The notes: generated by a model not told the origin, from the letters alone. A stretch of DNA of 33,796 nt from Arcobacter nitrofigilis (GCA_020723015.1 DYJR01000006.1:1-33796); one strand, 5' to 3'; positions 1 through 7,549 are shown, counted from the first letter of the stretch. A program made the numbers and translations.

Positions 1-546
1 TGGGAGTTTGGTTTAGGTTAAGGTTTGGCTATTGCATAATCCGGGATAAACATAGGCGGTCAAGATAGCAAAGCCATATCCCTAGACAACGAAGGAAACG
101 TAGTCAATTTTGCTATGAATGATAGATGTGCAGCAGGTACGGGGAAGTTTTTAGATGTGGTAGCACTAAAGCTTGAAATAGGAGTAGATGAATTGGGTGA
201 TTATCATTTCAAATCAACAGGTACTCCACTATCGGTTAGTAGCACTTGTGCGGTTTTTGCAGAGTCTGAAATAATAGGACTTTTGGGTAACAACCACTCG
301 GTAGAAGATATAGTTTGCGGTGTTCACTATTCCATAGCAAAAAGAATAGTCAAACTAGTAAAAAGAGTTGGAGTAAAAGAAGGTATTTATTTTGACGGTG
401 GTCCGGCTATGAATGGTGGACTTGTAAGTGCCATAGAAAACGAACTAGGTCATGCTATTTTTATCCCTCAATATCCGCAAATTACCACATCTTACGGTGC
501 AGCTATAATGGGTGTAGATTCATATAAATACGAACAAAGCTTATGA
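1..546 (+). pseudogene. BadF/BadG/BcrA/BcrD-type ATPase (2-hydroxyacyl-CoA dehydratase activator family), 5' end broken
   Basis: The frame open from about position 40 reads an IGGQDSKAIS motif, then NDRCAAGTGKFLD, FAESE and a GGPAMNGG segment near the C-terminus. These are hallmarks of the ASKHA-fold ATPases that activate 2-hydroxyglutaryl-CoA or benzoyl-CoA reductase-type enzymes; the Cys of CAAGTGKF binds the bridging [4Fe-4S] cluster in that family. Only about 168 residues of a protein usually near 260 are visible. In the same frame TAA codons occur at 19-21 and 37-39, and the first 40 bases do not resemble the expected upstream segment in any frame. The first internal ATG is at 115. The gene is therefore either a pseudogene or lies at a damaged or misassembled edge. 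The natural partner, a dehydratase, is not in the window, and many Campylobacterota homologues are of unknown role. Confidence 0.65.
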
Positions 547-1180
547 TTTTTATAGCTACTTTTTTCTTGGTTTACAGCTTGGAGCAACTGCGTGTGCTAT
601 TAGCTGTATGCCTATATTAGCCCCTATATTATTAAACAAAAGTGACAACAATCCACAAGCTTTGACGATACTATATCGATTTTTCGGTGCAAAAGTCTTA
701 GCTTATACACTTATATCAAGCCTTGCTTTTTTGGCTCTGCTTTTATCAAAAACCATATTCAATCTATCCAAATAAATAAACTTATGGGGGTTATTATCGT
801 ATTGCTCAGTATTGTTTTATTGGTCAAGTCCATACAAAATAAAACTTCTTGCAAAACATCATGCACTAACTCCTCTTTTGATAAAAGTAGCTATTTTCTA
901 ATAGGCTTTTTTAGTTCATTTAGTTTTTTGCGTCCCTCTACTCTCTTTGGTCACCATCAGTGCCTCATCTTCATCGTTTGCATATTCTTTATTTTACGGT
1001 ATCTCCTTTGGTTTTGGAGTAATTGCTATACCTTTTTTGTTTTTTTATCTATTTGTATATCAAATAAGTTCCCATATCTTACAAGAACTATCCAACCACA
1101 AAACAAAAATAGAGTTTTTTGCCTCTTCTATACTTGTTTTGGTAGGTTTTTTGGTATTTTTTGAACTTCTCAAACTTTAA
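543..1180 (+). pseudogene. Multi-helix membrane protein (TauE/SafE, UreH or DsbD-like), three frameshifts
   Basis: A single hydrophobic protein can be followed across three frames. The ATG at 543 overlaps the upstream stop and begins MIFIATFFL. The frame then changes at the T-run 560-565 and continues GLQLGATACAISCMPILAPI up to a TAA at 773. It resumes as INKLMGVIIVLLSIVLLVKS in the next frame, shifts again at the T-run near 920-930, and ends FCVPLLSLVTISAS...LVFFELLKL at 1180. The shifts coincide with runs of T, A and T, so sequencing indels are a real alternative to gene decay. The Cys-Pro helix motifs (CAISCMP, FCVPLL) recall cytochrome-biogenesis or sulfite-exporter type transporters; the family assignment is tentative. 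Reconstructed length is about 210 residues. Confidence 0.6.
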
Positions 1181-1237
1181 ATTAACACATAATTAACACA
1201 GAAACGTTAAAATTAAATAAAATTTTTAGGGTAATAA

Positions 1238-1675
1238 ATGAATATTGAACTTTTACACCAAATTACGGACTATGCTATTATAGGAATACTTGGACTTATG
1301 AGCTTTATTTCGGTCTGGCTTTGGATAGAAAGACTTATGTTTTATAGAAAAATCAAACTCCAAAACTATCAATCAAAAGAGGAACTTGAAATAGAACTTA
1401 CAAACAATATAAACGTAATATCGTCATTTGCTTCAAATGCACCTTATATAGGGCTTTTGGGTACCGTTATAGGTATTATTATCACATTTTATATCATGGG
1501 ACAAAGCGGTAATTTAGACGTAAAAAATATTATGACATCACTTGCACTTGCCCTCAAAGCAACTGCAATGGGGCTTATAGTTGCCATACCCTCTATGTTT
1601 TTTTACAATCATCTTTCAAGAAAAATAGAAGTTATAGTTACAAAATGGGAAATTGCAAACAATGGTAAAAATTAA
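1238..1675 (+). CDS. exbB: ExbB-type MotA/TolQ/ExbB proton channel subunit
   Basis: A 145-residue inner-membrane protein. It has an N-terminal helix (about 12-32), a cytoplasmic loop, and two C-terminal helices containing the family signature APYIGLLGTVIGII (about 69-82) and LALKATAMGLIVAIPSMFFY. ExbB pentamers surround ExbD helices and carry protons to energise TonB. The protein is shorter than E. coli ExbB (about 244) but matches the compact ExbB of Campylobacterota. The start at 1238 follows TTTAGGGTAATAA, a good ribosome-binding site. exbD and tonB follow with overlaps, so the three are surely one operon. No Fur-box was recognised upstream, although such operons are commonly iron-regulated. 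Confidence 0.92.
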   Translation: MNIELLHQITDYAIIGILGLMSFISVWLWIERLMFYRKIKLQNYQSKEELEIELTNNINVISSFASNAPYIGLLGTVIGIIITFYIMGQSGNLDVKNIMTSLALALKATAMGLIVAIPSMFFYNHLSRKIEVIVTKWEIANNGKN

Positions 1676-2048
1676 AAAATTCGACTCTATAAATGTCGTA
1701 CCTTTTATAGATATAATGCTTGTATTGCTTGTGATAGTTCTCACAACTGCAACTTTCGTATCTCAAGGCATCATACCAGTAGAACTTCCGGACTCAAACG
1801 CATCATCAAAATTTGACCCTAAAGAAGAGCTTATTATAACCATAAATAAAGACAATCAAATATTTTTCGGCAAAGAAAAAGTCAGCCTAGATGAAGTCAG
1901 AGACAAGCTTTCAAACTATGATAAAACAACAAACGTATTTATAAACTGCGACAAAAGCGTCCCTTTTGAACAGTTTGTTTATGTGCTAGATATTGTCAAA
2001 CTACAATCTTTTGAAAATTTGGGGATTATTACAAATGATAACAAGTAG
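1662..2048 (+). CDS. exbD: ExbD-type biopolymer transport protein
   Basis: 128 residues from the ATG at 1662, which overlaps the exbB stop; an upstream in-frame codon at 1653 would add three residues and is less likely. A single N-terminal helix holds the motif NVVPFIDIMLVLLVIVL, with Asp17 as the proton-carrying residue essential in ExbD/TolR. A small periplasmic domain follows (about 45-128) with the ExbD pattern of a hydrophobic strand, LIITINKDNQIFFG, and a FVYVLDIVK helix. It works with ExbB in the inner membrane and hands energy to TonB. Its 3' end overlaps the tonB start by 14 bases, suggesting coupled translation. Confidence 0.93.
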   Translation: MVKIKKFDSINVVPFIDIMLVLLVIVLTTATFVSQGIIPVELPDSNASSKFDPKEELIITINKDNQIFFGKEKVSLDEVRDKLSNYDKTTNVFINCDKSVPFEQFVYVLDIVKLQSFENLGIITNDNK

Positions 2049-2679
2049 ATATTTCAATTCGTTTTTTATAACGTTTTTTCTGTTTTCAACACTGTTTTTC
2101 GGTATCTTTTTGATATTTAAAAACCAAGAAACTTTTGCAAAAAACATATCTCAAGCACCTCAAAAAATCTCTTTTACCATAATATCTCAAAAACCACAAC
2201 CTGTGGTAGAGCAAAAAGTGGTTGAAAAACCGATAGAAAAAGTTGTCGAAAAACCTATAGCACAAAAACCAAAACAGATAGAACCGGTAGCTACAAAACA
2301 AACTCAAGCAGAGCCTACCCCTACCGCAATAGAAGAGGTAAAACAAGTAGTTCCGGTAATAGAACAACAAATAGCTGTAGCTACGCAAATAGACACAAAT
2401 GCCATAAAAGAAGAGTTTTTAAAAGGCATCAAGATAAACATAAATAAAAACAAAGTATATCCAAAACGTGCTATTTCAAGAGGCATAGAAGGTATGGTAG
2501 ATGTTAATTTCAAGTTATTATCAAACGGAACAATATCAGATATAAATATATCGGGACACAATGTCTTTACATCATCAATAGAAGATGCTTTGGCAAAAAG
2601 TTTTCCCGTATCTATACCAAAAGAGTTAAATGTGTTTCCTATGGTGATAAATTTCCAAATAGCATTCAATCTGAAATAA
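2035..2679 (+). CDS. tonB: TonB energy-transducing protein
   Basis: From ATG 2035 the protein has 214 residues; an upstream codon at 1993 would add 14 residues inside exbD and is unlikely. The order is that of TonB: a short cytoplasmic tail, one transmembrane helix (about 8-27), a Pro/Lys/Glu-rich spacer with repeated VVEKPIEK-like units (about 55-100), and a C-terminal TonB domain starting YPKRAISRGIEGMVDV and ending VINFQIAFNLK. TonB spans the periplasm and pulls on the plug of outer-membrane receptors for iron chelates or vitamin B12. No TonB-dependent receptor is encoded in the window, so the substrate is unknown. Confidence 0.9.
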   Translation: MITSRYFNSFFITFFLFSTLFFGIFLIFKNQETFAKNISQAPQKISFTIISQKPQPVVEQKVVEKPIEKVVEKPIAQKPKQIEPVATKQTQAEPTPTAIEEVKQVVPVIEQQIAVATQIDTNAIKEEFLKGIKININKNKVYPKRAISRGIEGMVDVNFKLLSNGTISDINISGHNVFTSSIEDALAKSFPVSIPKELNVFPMVINFQIAFNLK

Positions 2680-2708
2680 TATTTTAGCTCACCGATGCCG
2701 ATATTTGC

Positions 2709-2714
2709 TATAAT
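2709..2714 (+). promoter_or_regulatory. Probable -10 element of the carbonic anhydrase-like gene
   Basis: A perfect TATAAT inside TTTGCTATAATACGC lies 23 bases before the TTG start at 2738 in the short gap after tonB. No clear -35 box is seen, which is usual for Campylobacterota sigma-70 promoters. Confidence 0.55.
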
Positions 2715-2737
2715 ACGCAAAAATAGCGGAGAAGACT

Positions 2738-3262
2738 TTGATACTTAAATTTAAAAATTGGTACCCACAAATAGGCGAAAACTCTTGGATTGCACCGAGT
2801 GCAGACGTAATAGGAAATGTAACCATAGGAAAAGATAGCTCTATTTGGTTTGGTACCGTCATAAGAGGCGACGTACATAGGATTGAAATAGGCGATAGAA
2901 CGTCCATACAAGACCTATCTATGGTACATGTAACACACTACAAAAAAGAAGATATGAGCGATGGTCACCCTACTATCATTGGTAATGACGTAACAATAGG
3001 ACACAAGGTAATGCTTCATGGCTGTACCATAGAAGACGGCTGCCTTATAGGTATGAGTGCTACTATACTTGACGGTGTAGTAATAGGCAAAGGCTCTATC
3101 GTAGGTGCTCACTCACTTGTAACTCAAGGCAAAAAATTCCCACCCAAATCCCTAATAATGGGAAGCCCTGCAAAAGTAGTAAGAGAACTAAGCGATGAAG
3201 AGGTAGAAGGACTACTAGCTCACGCTGCAAGATATGTGAAGTTTAAAAACGAGTATATCTAA
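2738..3262 (+). CDS. Gamma-class carbonic anhydrase-like hexapeptide-repeat protein (YrdA/PaaY family)
   Basis: A 174-residue left-handed beta-helix protein made of hexapeptide repeats such as IAPSADVIGNVTIGKDSSIW, ending with a C-terminal helix. Three His residues in the family positions (MVHVTH and GHKVMLHGC) would bind Zn or Fe at trimer interfaces, as in gamma carbonic anhydrases. Many family members have weak or no hydratase activity, so the reaction is uncertain. The start is TTG at 2738, chosen because GGAG (2728-2731) sits six bases upstream and homologues begin a few residues before the NWYPQIGENSWIAP segment; no ATG is available near the expected N-terminus. It appears to be transcribed on its own. 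Confidence 0.88.
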   Translation: MILKFKNWYPQIGENSWIAPSADVIGNVTIGKDSSIWFGTVIRGDVHRIEIGDRTSIQDLSMVHVTHYKKEDMSDGHPTIIGNDVTIGHKVMLHGCTIEDGCLIGMSATILDGVVIGKGSIVGAHSLVTQGKKFPPKSLIMGSPAKVVRELSDEEVEGLLAHAARYVKFKNEYI

Positions 3263-3269
3263 AAACAAA

Positions 3270-3295
3270 CGTCAATCATTTAACAATGATTGACG
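3270..3295 (-). terminator. Hairpin terminator for minus-strand genes
   Basis: A perfect 10-bp stem (CGTCAATCAT / ATGATTGACG) with a 6-base loop. Read on the minus strand it is followed by TTTGTTTTT, as expected for an intrinsic terminator; on the plus strand no T-run follows. It thus most likely ends the minus-strand transcript of the small genes at 3306-3858, with possible secondary use after the carbonic anhydrase gene. Confidence 0.6.
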
Positions 3296-3305
3296 CAAAC
3301 TTAAT

Positions 3306-3503
3306 CTAAAAGTGAAACAACACAATATTTTTTGCACCGTCAAGAATCACAAACTCTTGAAATATAACAAAGTAAAAATTTAAAATAATCCATACATACA
3401 ATATATGCATACCTAAATATTTTAGATAAAGACTCTTGATAACTTGTCTTGGATTTGATTGTGTTTTGTAAAGATTTTTAGCAAAAGTTATATTTGGCTT
3501 CAT
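3306..3503 (-). CDS. Small hypothetical membrane protein
   Basis: About 65 residues from the ATG at 3503 (a TTG directly before it is a weaker start). A basic N-terminal third (KNLYKTQSNPRQVIKSLYLK) is followed by one strongly hydrophobic helix, MHILYVWIILNFYFVIFQ, and a short tail. No family is recognised. Support comes from the lack of overlap with another gene, the reasonable membrane topology and a minus-strand terminator just downstream. The ribosome-binding site is weak, and the 115-base gap to the preceding gene leaves room for doubt. Confidence 0.45.
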   Translation of the reverse strand: MKPNITFAKNLYKTQSNPRQVIKSLYLKYLGMHILYVWIILNFYFVIFQEFVILDGAKNIVLFHF

Positions 3504-3618
3504 CAAATCACTTACTCTAATAAAAGATAAAAGAGTTACTAAAGGGCTATTTCAAATCCTGCTTGTAAAACTTTTATTATATAGGACTTGTCCTCAAAAC
3601 TATACATAGATTGAAAGC

Positions 3619-3858
3619 CTATAAAAATCTCAAAAAAGCCCCTATAGCCCCGGCAGTTACGTAAAAAACAAATGCTACATATAACATTACGTAAAAAAAC
3701 TTACTTATAGTATAGGTGTGGCTATCAAGTTCGATTTTTTTCATAATAACATCACCTATCTTATCGATATGCTCTCTATATCCACGTCTATATGCCAGCC
3801 AAAACAAAATAGGAACAAACAACACGAAATAGTAAAAAATTTGATTTATTAATTTCAT
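3619..3858 (-). CDS. Small hypothetical membrane protein with two helices
   Basis: 79 residues. The first helix spans about 5-22 (IFYYFVLFVPILFWLAY), a short basic and acidic loop (RRGYREHIDKIGDVIMKKIE) follows, and a second helix covers about 52-74, ending GAIGAFLRFL. The ATG at 3858 is preceded by AAAGG at proper spacing. It starts 23 bases after the dnaQ-like gene on the same strand and is likely co-transcribed with it. No family is recognised; the topology predicts both ends on the same side of the inner membrane. Confidence 0.65.
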   Translation of the reverse strand: MKLINQIFYYFVLFVPILFWLAYRRGYREHIDKIGDVIMKKIELDSHTYTISKFFYVMLYVAFVFYVTAGAIGAFLRFL

Positions 3859-3881
3859 AGTTTGAACCTTTGGATGAAAAC

Positions 3882-4637
3882 TTACGACTTAGAAAACCCT
3901 ATCAAATCCTCAACGGTAACCACATGAGAAGGCAGATTTTTCAAACACTCGTCAAAAACCAATTTCGTACTCAAAGCGTCACTATAAGCCCTATGATGGG
4001 TTGCTATATCGATACCGAGAAGCTCTTTTAAGGATACCAAACCGTATTTTTCACTTTTAATAGTTCGTTTTGCTAGGTCTATGGTACACAGTTTTCTATT
4101 TTCAAGTTTGCCGTAGTTATAAAGCTCCATAGAAGCAGAGATAAAATTGTAATCAAACTTTATATCATGAGCCACAAATACGGTATCTTCTAGGAATATT
4201 CTAAACTCCAACAACACATCTTTGAGTGTGGGTGCACCTTTTAACATATTTGGAGTTATATTGGTTACCTCTTGGATATATTCTGGGATCTCTTTTGCAT
4301 ATACAAGCGACTCATAATTATCGATAATCTCGCCGTTTTTTATCTTGATAGCGGCTATTTCTATGATTTGTCCGTTTTGTACCTTTGAGCCGTTCGTTTC
4401 TATATCTATGATACAAAACTTTTGCTCTTTTATAGGCGTAGTCCTAGTTTTTAGCCTCACGTTTTCGTCAATTATCTCCAAAGGTAAGCCGTTGGATACC
4501 AAAAGCTGAAACTCAAGCTCAGGATTTTCAAAAAACGTATCAATTTTACTTAGTACATCATAAAACTCATCTTTTGGAATATCTTGTTTTCTTAATTTTT
4601 CTACTATATTTAATAAATCATTTTTCTTGTGTTTCAA
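3882..4637 (-). CDS. DnaQ-like 3'-5' exonuclease (DEDDh family)
   Basis: 251 residues. The exonuclease domain covers about 73-230 with motif I CIIDIETNG (Asp78, Glu80), motif II FVAHDIKFD (Asp162) and motif III HHRAYSDA (His215, Asp220), giving the full DEDDh metal-binding set. The N-terminal 70 residues are an extra helical region found in epsilonproteobacterial homologues. The family includes the proofreading subunit of DNA polymerase III and RNase T-like enzymes, so it may act as epsilon subunit, but this is inferred. The start is TTG at 4637, preceded by AGGA at seven bases. rpe and rpmB nearby match the Campylobacter gene order for dnaQ. Confidence 0.85.
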   Translation of the reverse strand: MKHKKNDLLNIVEKLRKQDIPKDEFYDVLSKIDTFFENPELEFQLLVSNGLPLEIIDENVRLKTRTTPIKEQKFCIIDIETNGSKVQNGQIIEIAAIKIKNGEIIDNYESLVYAKEIPEYIQEVTNITPNMLKGAPTLKDVLLEFRIFLEDTVFVAHDIKFDYNFISASMELYNYGKLENRKLCTIDLAKRTIKSEKYGLVSLKELLGIDIATHHRAYSDALSTKLVFDECLKNLPSHVVTVEDLIGFSKS

Positions 4638-4650
4638 AATTTATCCTAGT

Positions 4651-4743
4651 CAATTGGTTATGAGTTATCGGTATATTAGTTAATTTAGTGTATTAGTAGG
4701 AAATATTTTCTTCCCAATATACCAATTACCAATACACTAGTTA
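4651..4743. repeat. Imperfect inverted repeat of TATTGGT-type words between trpF and dnaQ-like gene
   Basis: Both arms carry related words: GGTATATTAGTTAATTTAGT on the left, and on the complementary strand of the right arm GTGTATTGGTAATTGGTATA. The two sides can fold over a short AT-rich centre (4701-4712). The right arm runs into the trpF stop codon, and the left arm ends just before the AGGA of the dnaQ-like gene. Similar TTGGTTATTGG words recur at 6031-6059. Confidence 0.5.
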
Positions 4744-5331
4744 CTCATTCTTACTATTTTTTACAAACGCCTCTACTTTTGCCTTATCTTTTTTGCCCTT
4801 ACTTGCCTCTACGCCACTACTTACATCTACACCGTAAAATCCATACGGTCTAATTTCGACTAAATTCTCATGGGTCAAACCACCGGCAAGGATAATCTTC
4901 GAACAATCAACACCCTCAAACCACTCCAAAGCCACCCTTTTGCCCTCTCCGCCGTAACTTTCCACAAAAGCATCCACCAAAATATACTCATTTGCATATT
5001 TTTGAATATCTTCTTTACAAGTAGCTCTAACCACTCTTATATAAGGAGTTTTAAGGGACTCAAAAAATTCATCACTTGCTTCAAAGTGTATTTGTGCCAA
5101 ATCAAGCCCACAATAATCACACACTTCATTCACAAAACTTGGCTTCACATTTACAAAAAGCCCTACCCTTTTTACAAACGGAGGAAGTGACTTGACAATT
5201 TCTCTTACTTGTTCTTTTGTGACGGCACGTGGAGATTTTTCATAAAAAACAAACCCCAAAGCATCAGCTCCTGCTTCACACGCTATTAGGGCATCTTCAA
5301 GATTTGTCAGTCCGCAGATTTTTGCTTTCAT
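4741..5331 (-). CDS. trpF: Phosphoribosylanthranilate isomerase
   Basis: 196 residues forming a TIM barrel that converts N-(5'-phosphoribosyl)anthranilate to CdRP in tryptophan synthesis. Visible hallmarks are KICGLTN with the general-base Cys6, ALGFVFYEKSPR, ILVDAF with the general-acid Asp120, LAGGL and the C-terminal phosphate-binding GVDVSSGVE. The start codon overlaps the rpe stop as ATGA, so the two are translationally coupled. No other trp gene is present, so the pathway genes are dispersed, and coupling to rpe is the only local context. Confidence 0.95.
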   Translation of the reverse strand: MKAKICGLTNLEDALIACEAGADALGFVFYEKSPRAVTKEQVREIVKSLPPFVKRVGLFVNVKPSFVNEVCDYCGLDLAQIHFEASDEFFESLKTPYIRVVRATCKEDIQKYANEYILVDAFVESYGGEGKRVALEWFEGVDCSKIILAGGLTHENLVEIRPYGFYGVDVSSGVEASKGKKDKAKVEAFVKNSKNE

Positions 5332-5969
5332 ATTTTCAAAGACTCAATAGCTTTTTTATAATCACCGCTTCCAAATACATAGCTACCGGCTACCACTACG
5401 TCAACACCGGCATCACGAAGCTCATAAATATTTTTGTCGCTTACACCGCCGTCAACTTCTATAAGACAGTTTTTATTTCTTTTTTCTATCAAATTTTTTA
5501 ATCTTTTTGATTTTTCAAGCACTGACGGTATAAACTTTTGTCCGCCAAAACCTGGATTTACGCTCATAAGCAAAACCATATCCAAATCTTCTAGTATATG
5601 TTCTATGGTTTCTACGGGAGTATGAGGATTTAGCGTTATCGCCGGTTTTATCCCTAAACTTCTTATTTTTTGTATCAATCTATGGGGATGTTTCTCCTCT
5701 TCTATATGAAAAGAGATATATCTCGGATTCAAAGGTGCAAACAAATCTACGAAAAAAGTATTATTTTCTACCATTAAATGTATATCAAGAGGCTTTGTAG
5801 CCACTTTTGCAACTGCACTTACCACCACAGGTCCTATTGTCATATTCGGTACAAAATGACCGTCCATAACATCAACATGTATCAAATCACAACCTGCATC
5901 GCAAATTGCCGTTATTTCATCATTTAATTTTCCAAAATCTGCACTTAGTATAGATGGTGCTACAAGCAT
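5328..5969 (-). CDS. rpe: Ribulose-phosphate 3-epimerase
   Basis: 213 residues, the usual length. It interconverts ribulose 5-phosphate and xylulose 5-phosphate in the pentose phosphate or Calvin-type pathways. The N-terminal APSILSADF motif, the metal ligands His31 and Asp33 in IHVDVMDG, His64 in LDIHLMVE, the MSVNPGFGGQKF loop, the EVDGGV Asp and the phosphate-binding VAGSYVFG are all present. The ATG at 5969 is preceded by AAAGGAC. It is the first gene of the rpe-trpF pair, and repeat sequence lies immediately upstream of its ribosome-binding site. Confidence 0.96.
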   Translation of the reverse strand: MLVAPSILSADFGKLNDEITAICDAGCDLIHVDVMDGHFVPNMTIGPVVVSAVAKVATKPLDIHLMVENNTFFVDLFAPLNPRYISFHIEEEKHPHRLIQKIRSLGIKPAITLNPHTPVETIEHILEDLDMVLLMSVNPGFGGQKFIPSVLEKSKRLKNLIEKRNKNCLIEVDGGVSDKNIYELRDAGVDVVVAGSYVFGSGDYKKAIESLKI

Positions 5970-5986
5970 TAAAGTCCTTTAATATA

Positions 5987-6059
5987 GCGACCGAGAAATT
6001 GAGCGACTGAGGAACTAAGCATTTATGCTAATAACCAATGCACCAATAACCAATCAACC
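5987..6059. repeat. Two 16-bp tandem units (GACTGAG family) plus 15-bp ATAACCAAT tandem repeats
   Basis: 5987-6002 (GCGACCGAGAAATTGA) and 6003-6018 (GCGACTGAGGAACTAA) are adjacent copies of a 16-bp unit also found at 14749-14792 and 25962-26036. 6031-6045 and 6046-6059 are adjacent copies of ATAACCAATGCACCA-like sequence. The block sits between rpe and rpmB, next to the rpe ribosome-binding site. The rest of the gap (6060-6140) is AT-rich and unremarkable. Confidence 0.65.
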
Positions 6060-6142
6060 GAAAATTTATAATTAAAAACTCGAAATTTCAAATTCATCAT
6101 TAATCAATCGTAGAATCTTATCATACTTTAAGTTAATTTAGG

Positions 6143-6148
6143 TATAAT
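6143..6148 (+). promoter_or_regulatory. Probable -10 element of rpmB
   Basis: TATAAT within TTTAGGTATAATTACG lies 33 bases before the rpmB start. The leader carries AAGGG before the ATG. This promoter would serve rpmB and probably the channel gene and argJ. Confidence 0.6.
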
Positions 6149-6181
6149 TACGCCTAAATTACAATTCAATAAGGGTATATT

Positions 6182-6370
6182 ATGTCAAGAAAATGTCAAA
6201 TATCTGGCAAAGGGCCAATGGTAGGAAACAATGTTAGCCACGCTAACAACAAAACAAAAAGAAGATTTTTACCAAATCTTAGAACTATCAAATTAACTCT
6301 TGAAGACGGTACGACTGCAAGAATTAAAATATCTGCAAAAGAGCTAAGAACTCTTAAAAAACAATCATAA
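6182..6370 (+). CDS. rpmB: 50S ribosomal protein L28
   Basis: 62 residues, the normal size for L28. The N-terminus [20 protein letters not shown], then [11 protein letters not shown] and the C-terminal [11 protein letters not shown], are diagnostic. It is a component of the large ribosomal subunit. It is read from the opposite strand to rpe and directly precedes the K+ channel gene by 24 bases. Confidence 0.97.
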   Translation: MSRKCQISGKGPMVGNNVSHANNKTKRRFLPNLRTIKLTLEDGTTARIKISAKELRTLKKQS

Positions 6371-6394
6371 TAGTAGCACAGGAGTGCTTCTATT

Positions 6395-7549
6395 ATGAGT
6401 AACTCTACTAACAAATCGAGTAACTCCTTTAAAAAGTTAGGTAACTTTCTAGGTTGGGATAGTTCCAGCAGAAAACCTGAGTACAACTTAAACCCACAAA
6501 TATATGAACAACTCAAACCATTTAGGCTTCCTTTAGTTATTATACAAATAACTATGATTATAGGTACGCTTGGATATGTATATATAGAAGATTATAGCAT
6601 AATGCATGCTATTTTTCAATCAGCTTATACATTTTCCACTACCGGATTCGGTGCATTAAACGAGGGTAATTTTTCAAACGCAGGAATCATATTTACGGTA
6701 ACTCTTATTATAGTAGGATTTGCCGTATTAACATTTTCGGTGGGGGTTTTGCTTAGGATTATTGCAGAAGGAACACTTTTTAGATTACTAAAGGAAAGAA
6801 GTATGTTATACAAAATCGCAAGACTTAGAAACCATTTCGTGGTATTTTATCACAATGAATACACGGCACAACTTGCAAAACAGTTCCGTGCAAACCACAT
6901 ACCGTTTGTGGTTGTTGATCCTGATCCAAACATAGAAGAAATTGCAAAAGAAAATAAATACCCGTACTTTATACAAGAAGAACCTTATATTGAAAAAGCA
7001 TTTTTGAAATCTCACTTATCTTCGGCAAAGGGCGTTATATCTTTATCGAAAAATATGTCGAATAATATTACGATAATAGCTTCTATAAGATTGTTTGAAA
7101 AAGAATTAGGCAGAAAACCTTATTTGATTATATGTAACGCCGAAACAAACAATGATATAGAAAAGCTTAAAAAACTAGGAGCGGATAAGGTTGTGGCACC
7201 TCCTGCACTTATGGCAAAACGCATGAGTGCTATGGCCATAAGACCTGATATGGAAAACGTTCTTGAAGAGTTTTTGTACAAAAAAGATACTCCTATAGAT
7301 ATGGAAGAGATAGAAATAAGAGATACTAGCTGGATGATAGGCAGAGAGATAAAAGAGGCTCATTTAAGAGATAATATCAAAGTTAGCGTTATAGGGATCA
7401 CCGAAACAAACGGACATTTTATAGAAATGCCTATGGGAACGGCAAAAATAAACGCCGGGGCAAAACTACTAGTAGTCGGTAATCAATCAAATATAGCAAA
7501 AGCAAAAAGACTTTTAAGCAGACATGAAAAACCTAAGGAGTTAGAATAA
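6395..7549 (+). CDS. Two-helix potassium channel with RCK (TrkA-N/TrkA-C) domain
   Basis: 384 residues. Helix 1 spans about 44-62, a pore loop with the filter-like sequence STTGFG follows at 81-86, and helix 2 spans about 97-120. A cytoplasmic TrkA-N domain (about 147-270) and a TrkA-C domain (about 300-380) come next, as in MthK-type channels. Two features differ from textbook members: the filter has TTGFG where TVGYG is usual, and the first loop of the Rossmann fold reads FYHNEYT (151-157) instead of a Gly-rich GxGxxG, so NAD(H) binding is doubtful. A homologous channel next to rpmB is known in Helicobacter. argJ follows directly after the stop. Confidence 0.88.
   Translation: MSNSTNKSSNSFKKLGNFLGWDSSSRKPEYNLNPQIYEQLKPFRLPLVIIQITMIIGTLGYVYIEDYSIMHAIFQSAYTFSTTGFGALNEGNFSNAGIIFTVTLIIVGFAVLTFSVGVLLRIIAEGTLFRLLKERSMLYKIARLRNHFVVFYHNEYTAQLAKQFRANHIPFVVVDPDPNIEEIAKENKYPYFIQEEPYIEKAFLKSHLSSAKGVISLSKNMSNNITIIASIRLFEKELGRKPYLIICNAETNNDIEKLKKLGADKVVAPPALMAKRMSAMAIRPDMENVLEEFLYKKDTPIDMEEIEIRDTSWMIGREIKEAHLRDNIKVSVIGITETNGHFIEMPMGTAKINAGAKLLVVGNQSNIAKAKRLLSRHEKPKELE

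Noticed and set aside
784-1164. A 126-residue open frame that looks like a separate gene
   Set aside because: Only its first part is conserved-looking; after about 930 the true frame continues in the next register. It is a fragment of the frameshifted membrane protein.
1181-1202. Tandem AATTAACACA copies before exbB considered as an iron-response (Fur) operator
   Set aside because: The two 11-base copies do not fit the GATAAT-type Fur palindrome; they may be only AT-rich leader sequence.
2304-2720. Minus-strand open frame opposite tonB
   Set aside because: Antisense shadow of tonB with no ribosome-binding site or family likeness; tonB itself is unmistakable.
3582-3593. Small palindrome AGGACTTGTCCT
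   Set aside because: Five-bp stem with no T-run and no gene boundary logic; likely chance.
5962-6180. Tandem repeats considered as a CRISPR array
   Set aside because: Units are 15-16 bp, directly adjacent and without unique spacers of constant length; no cas genes nearby.
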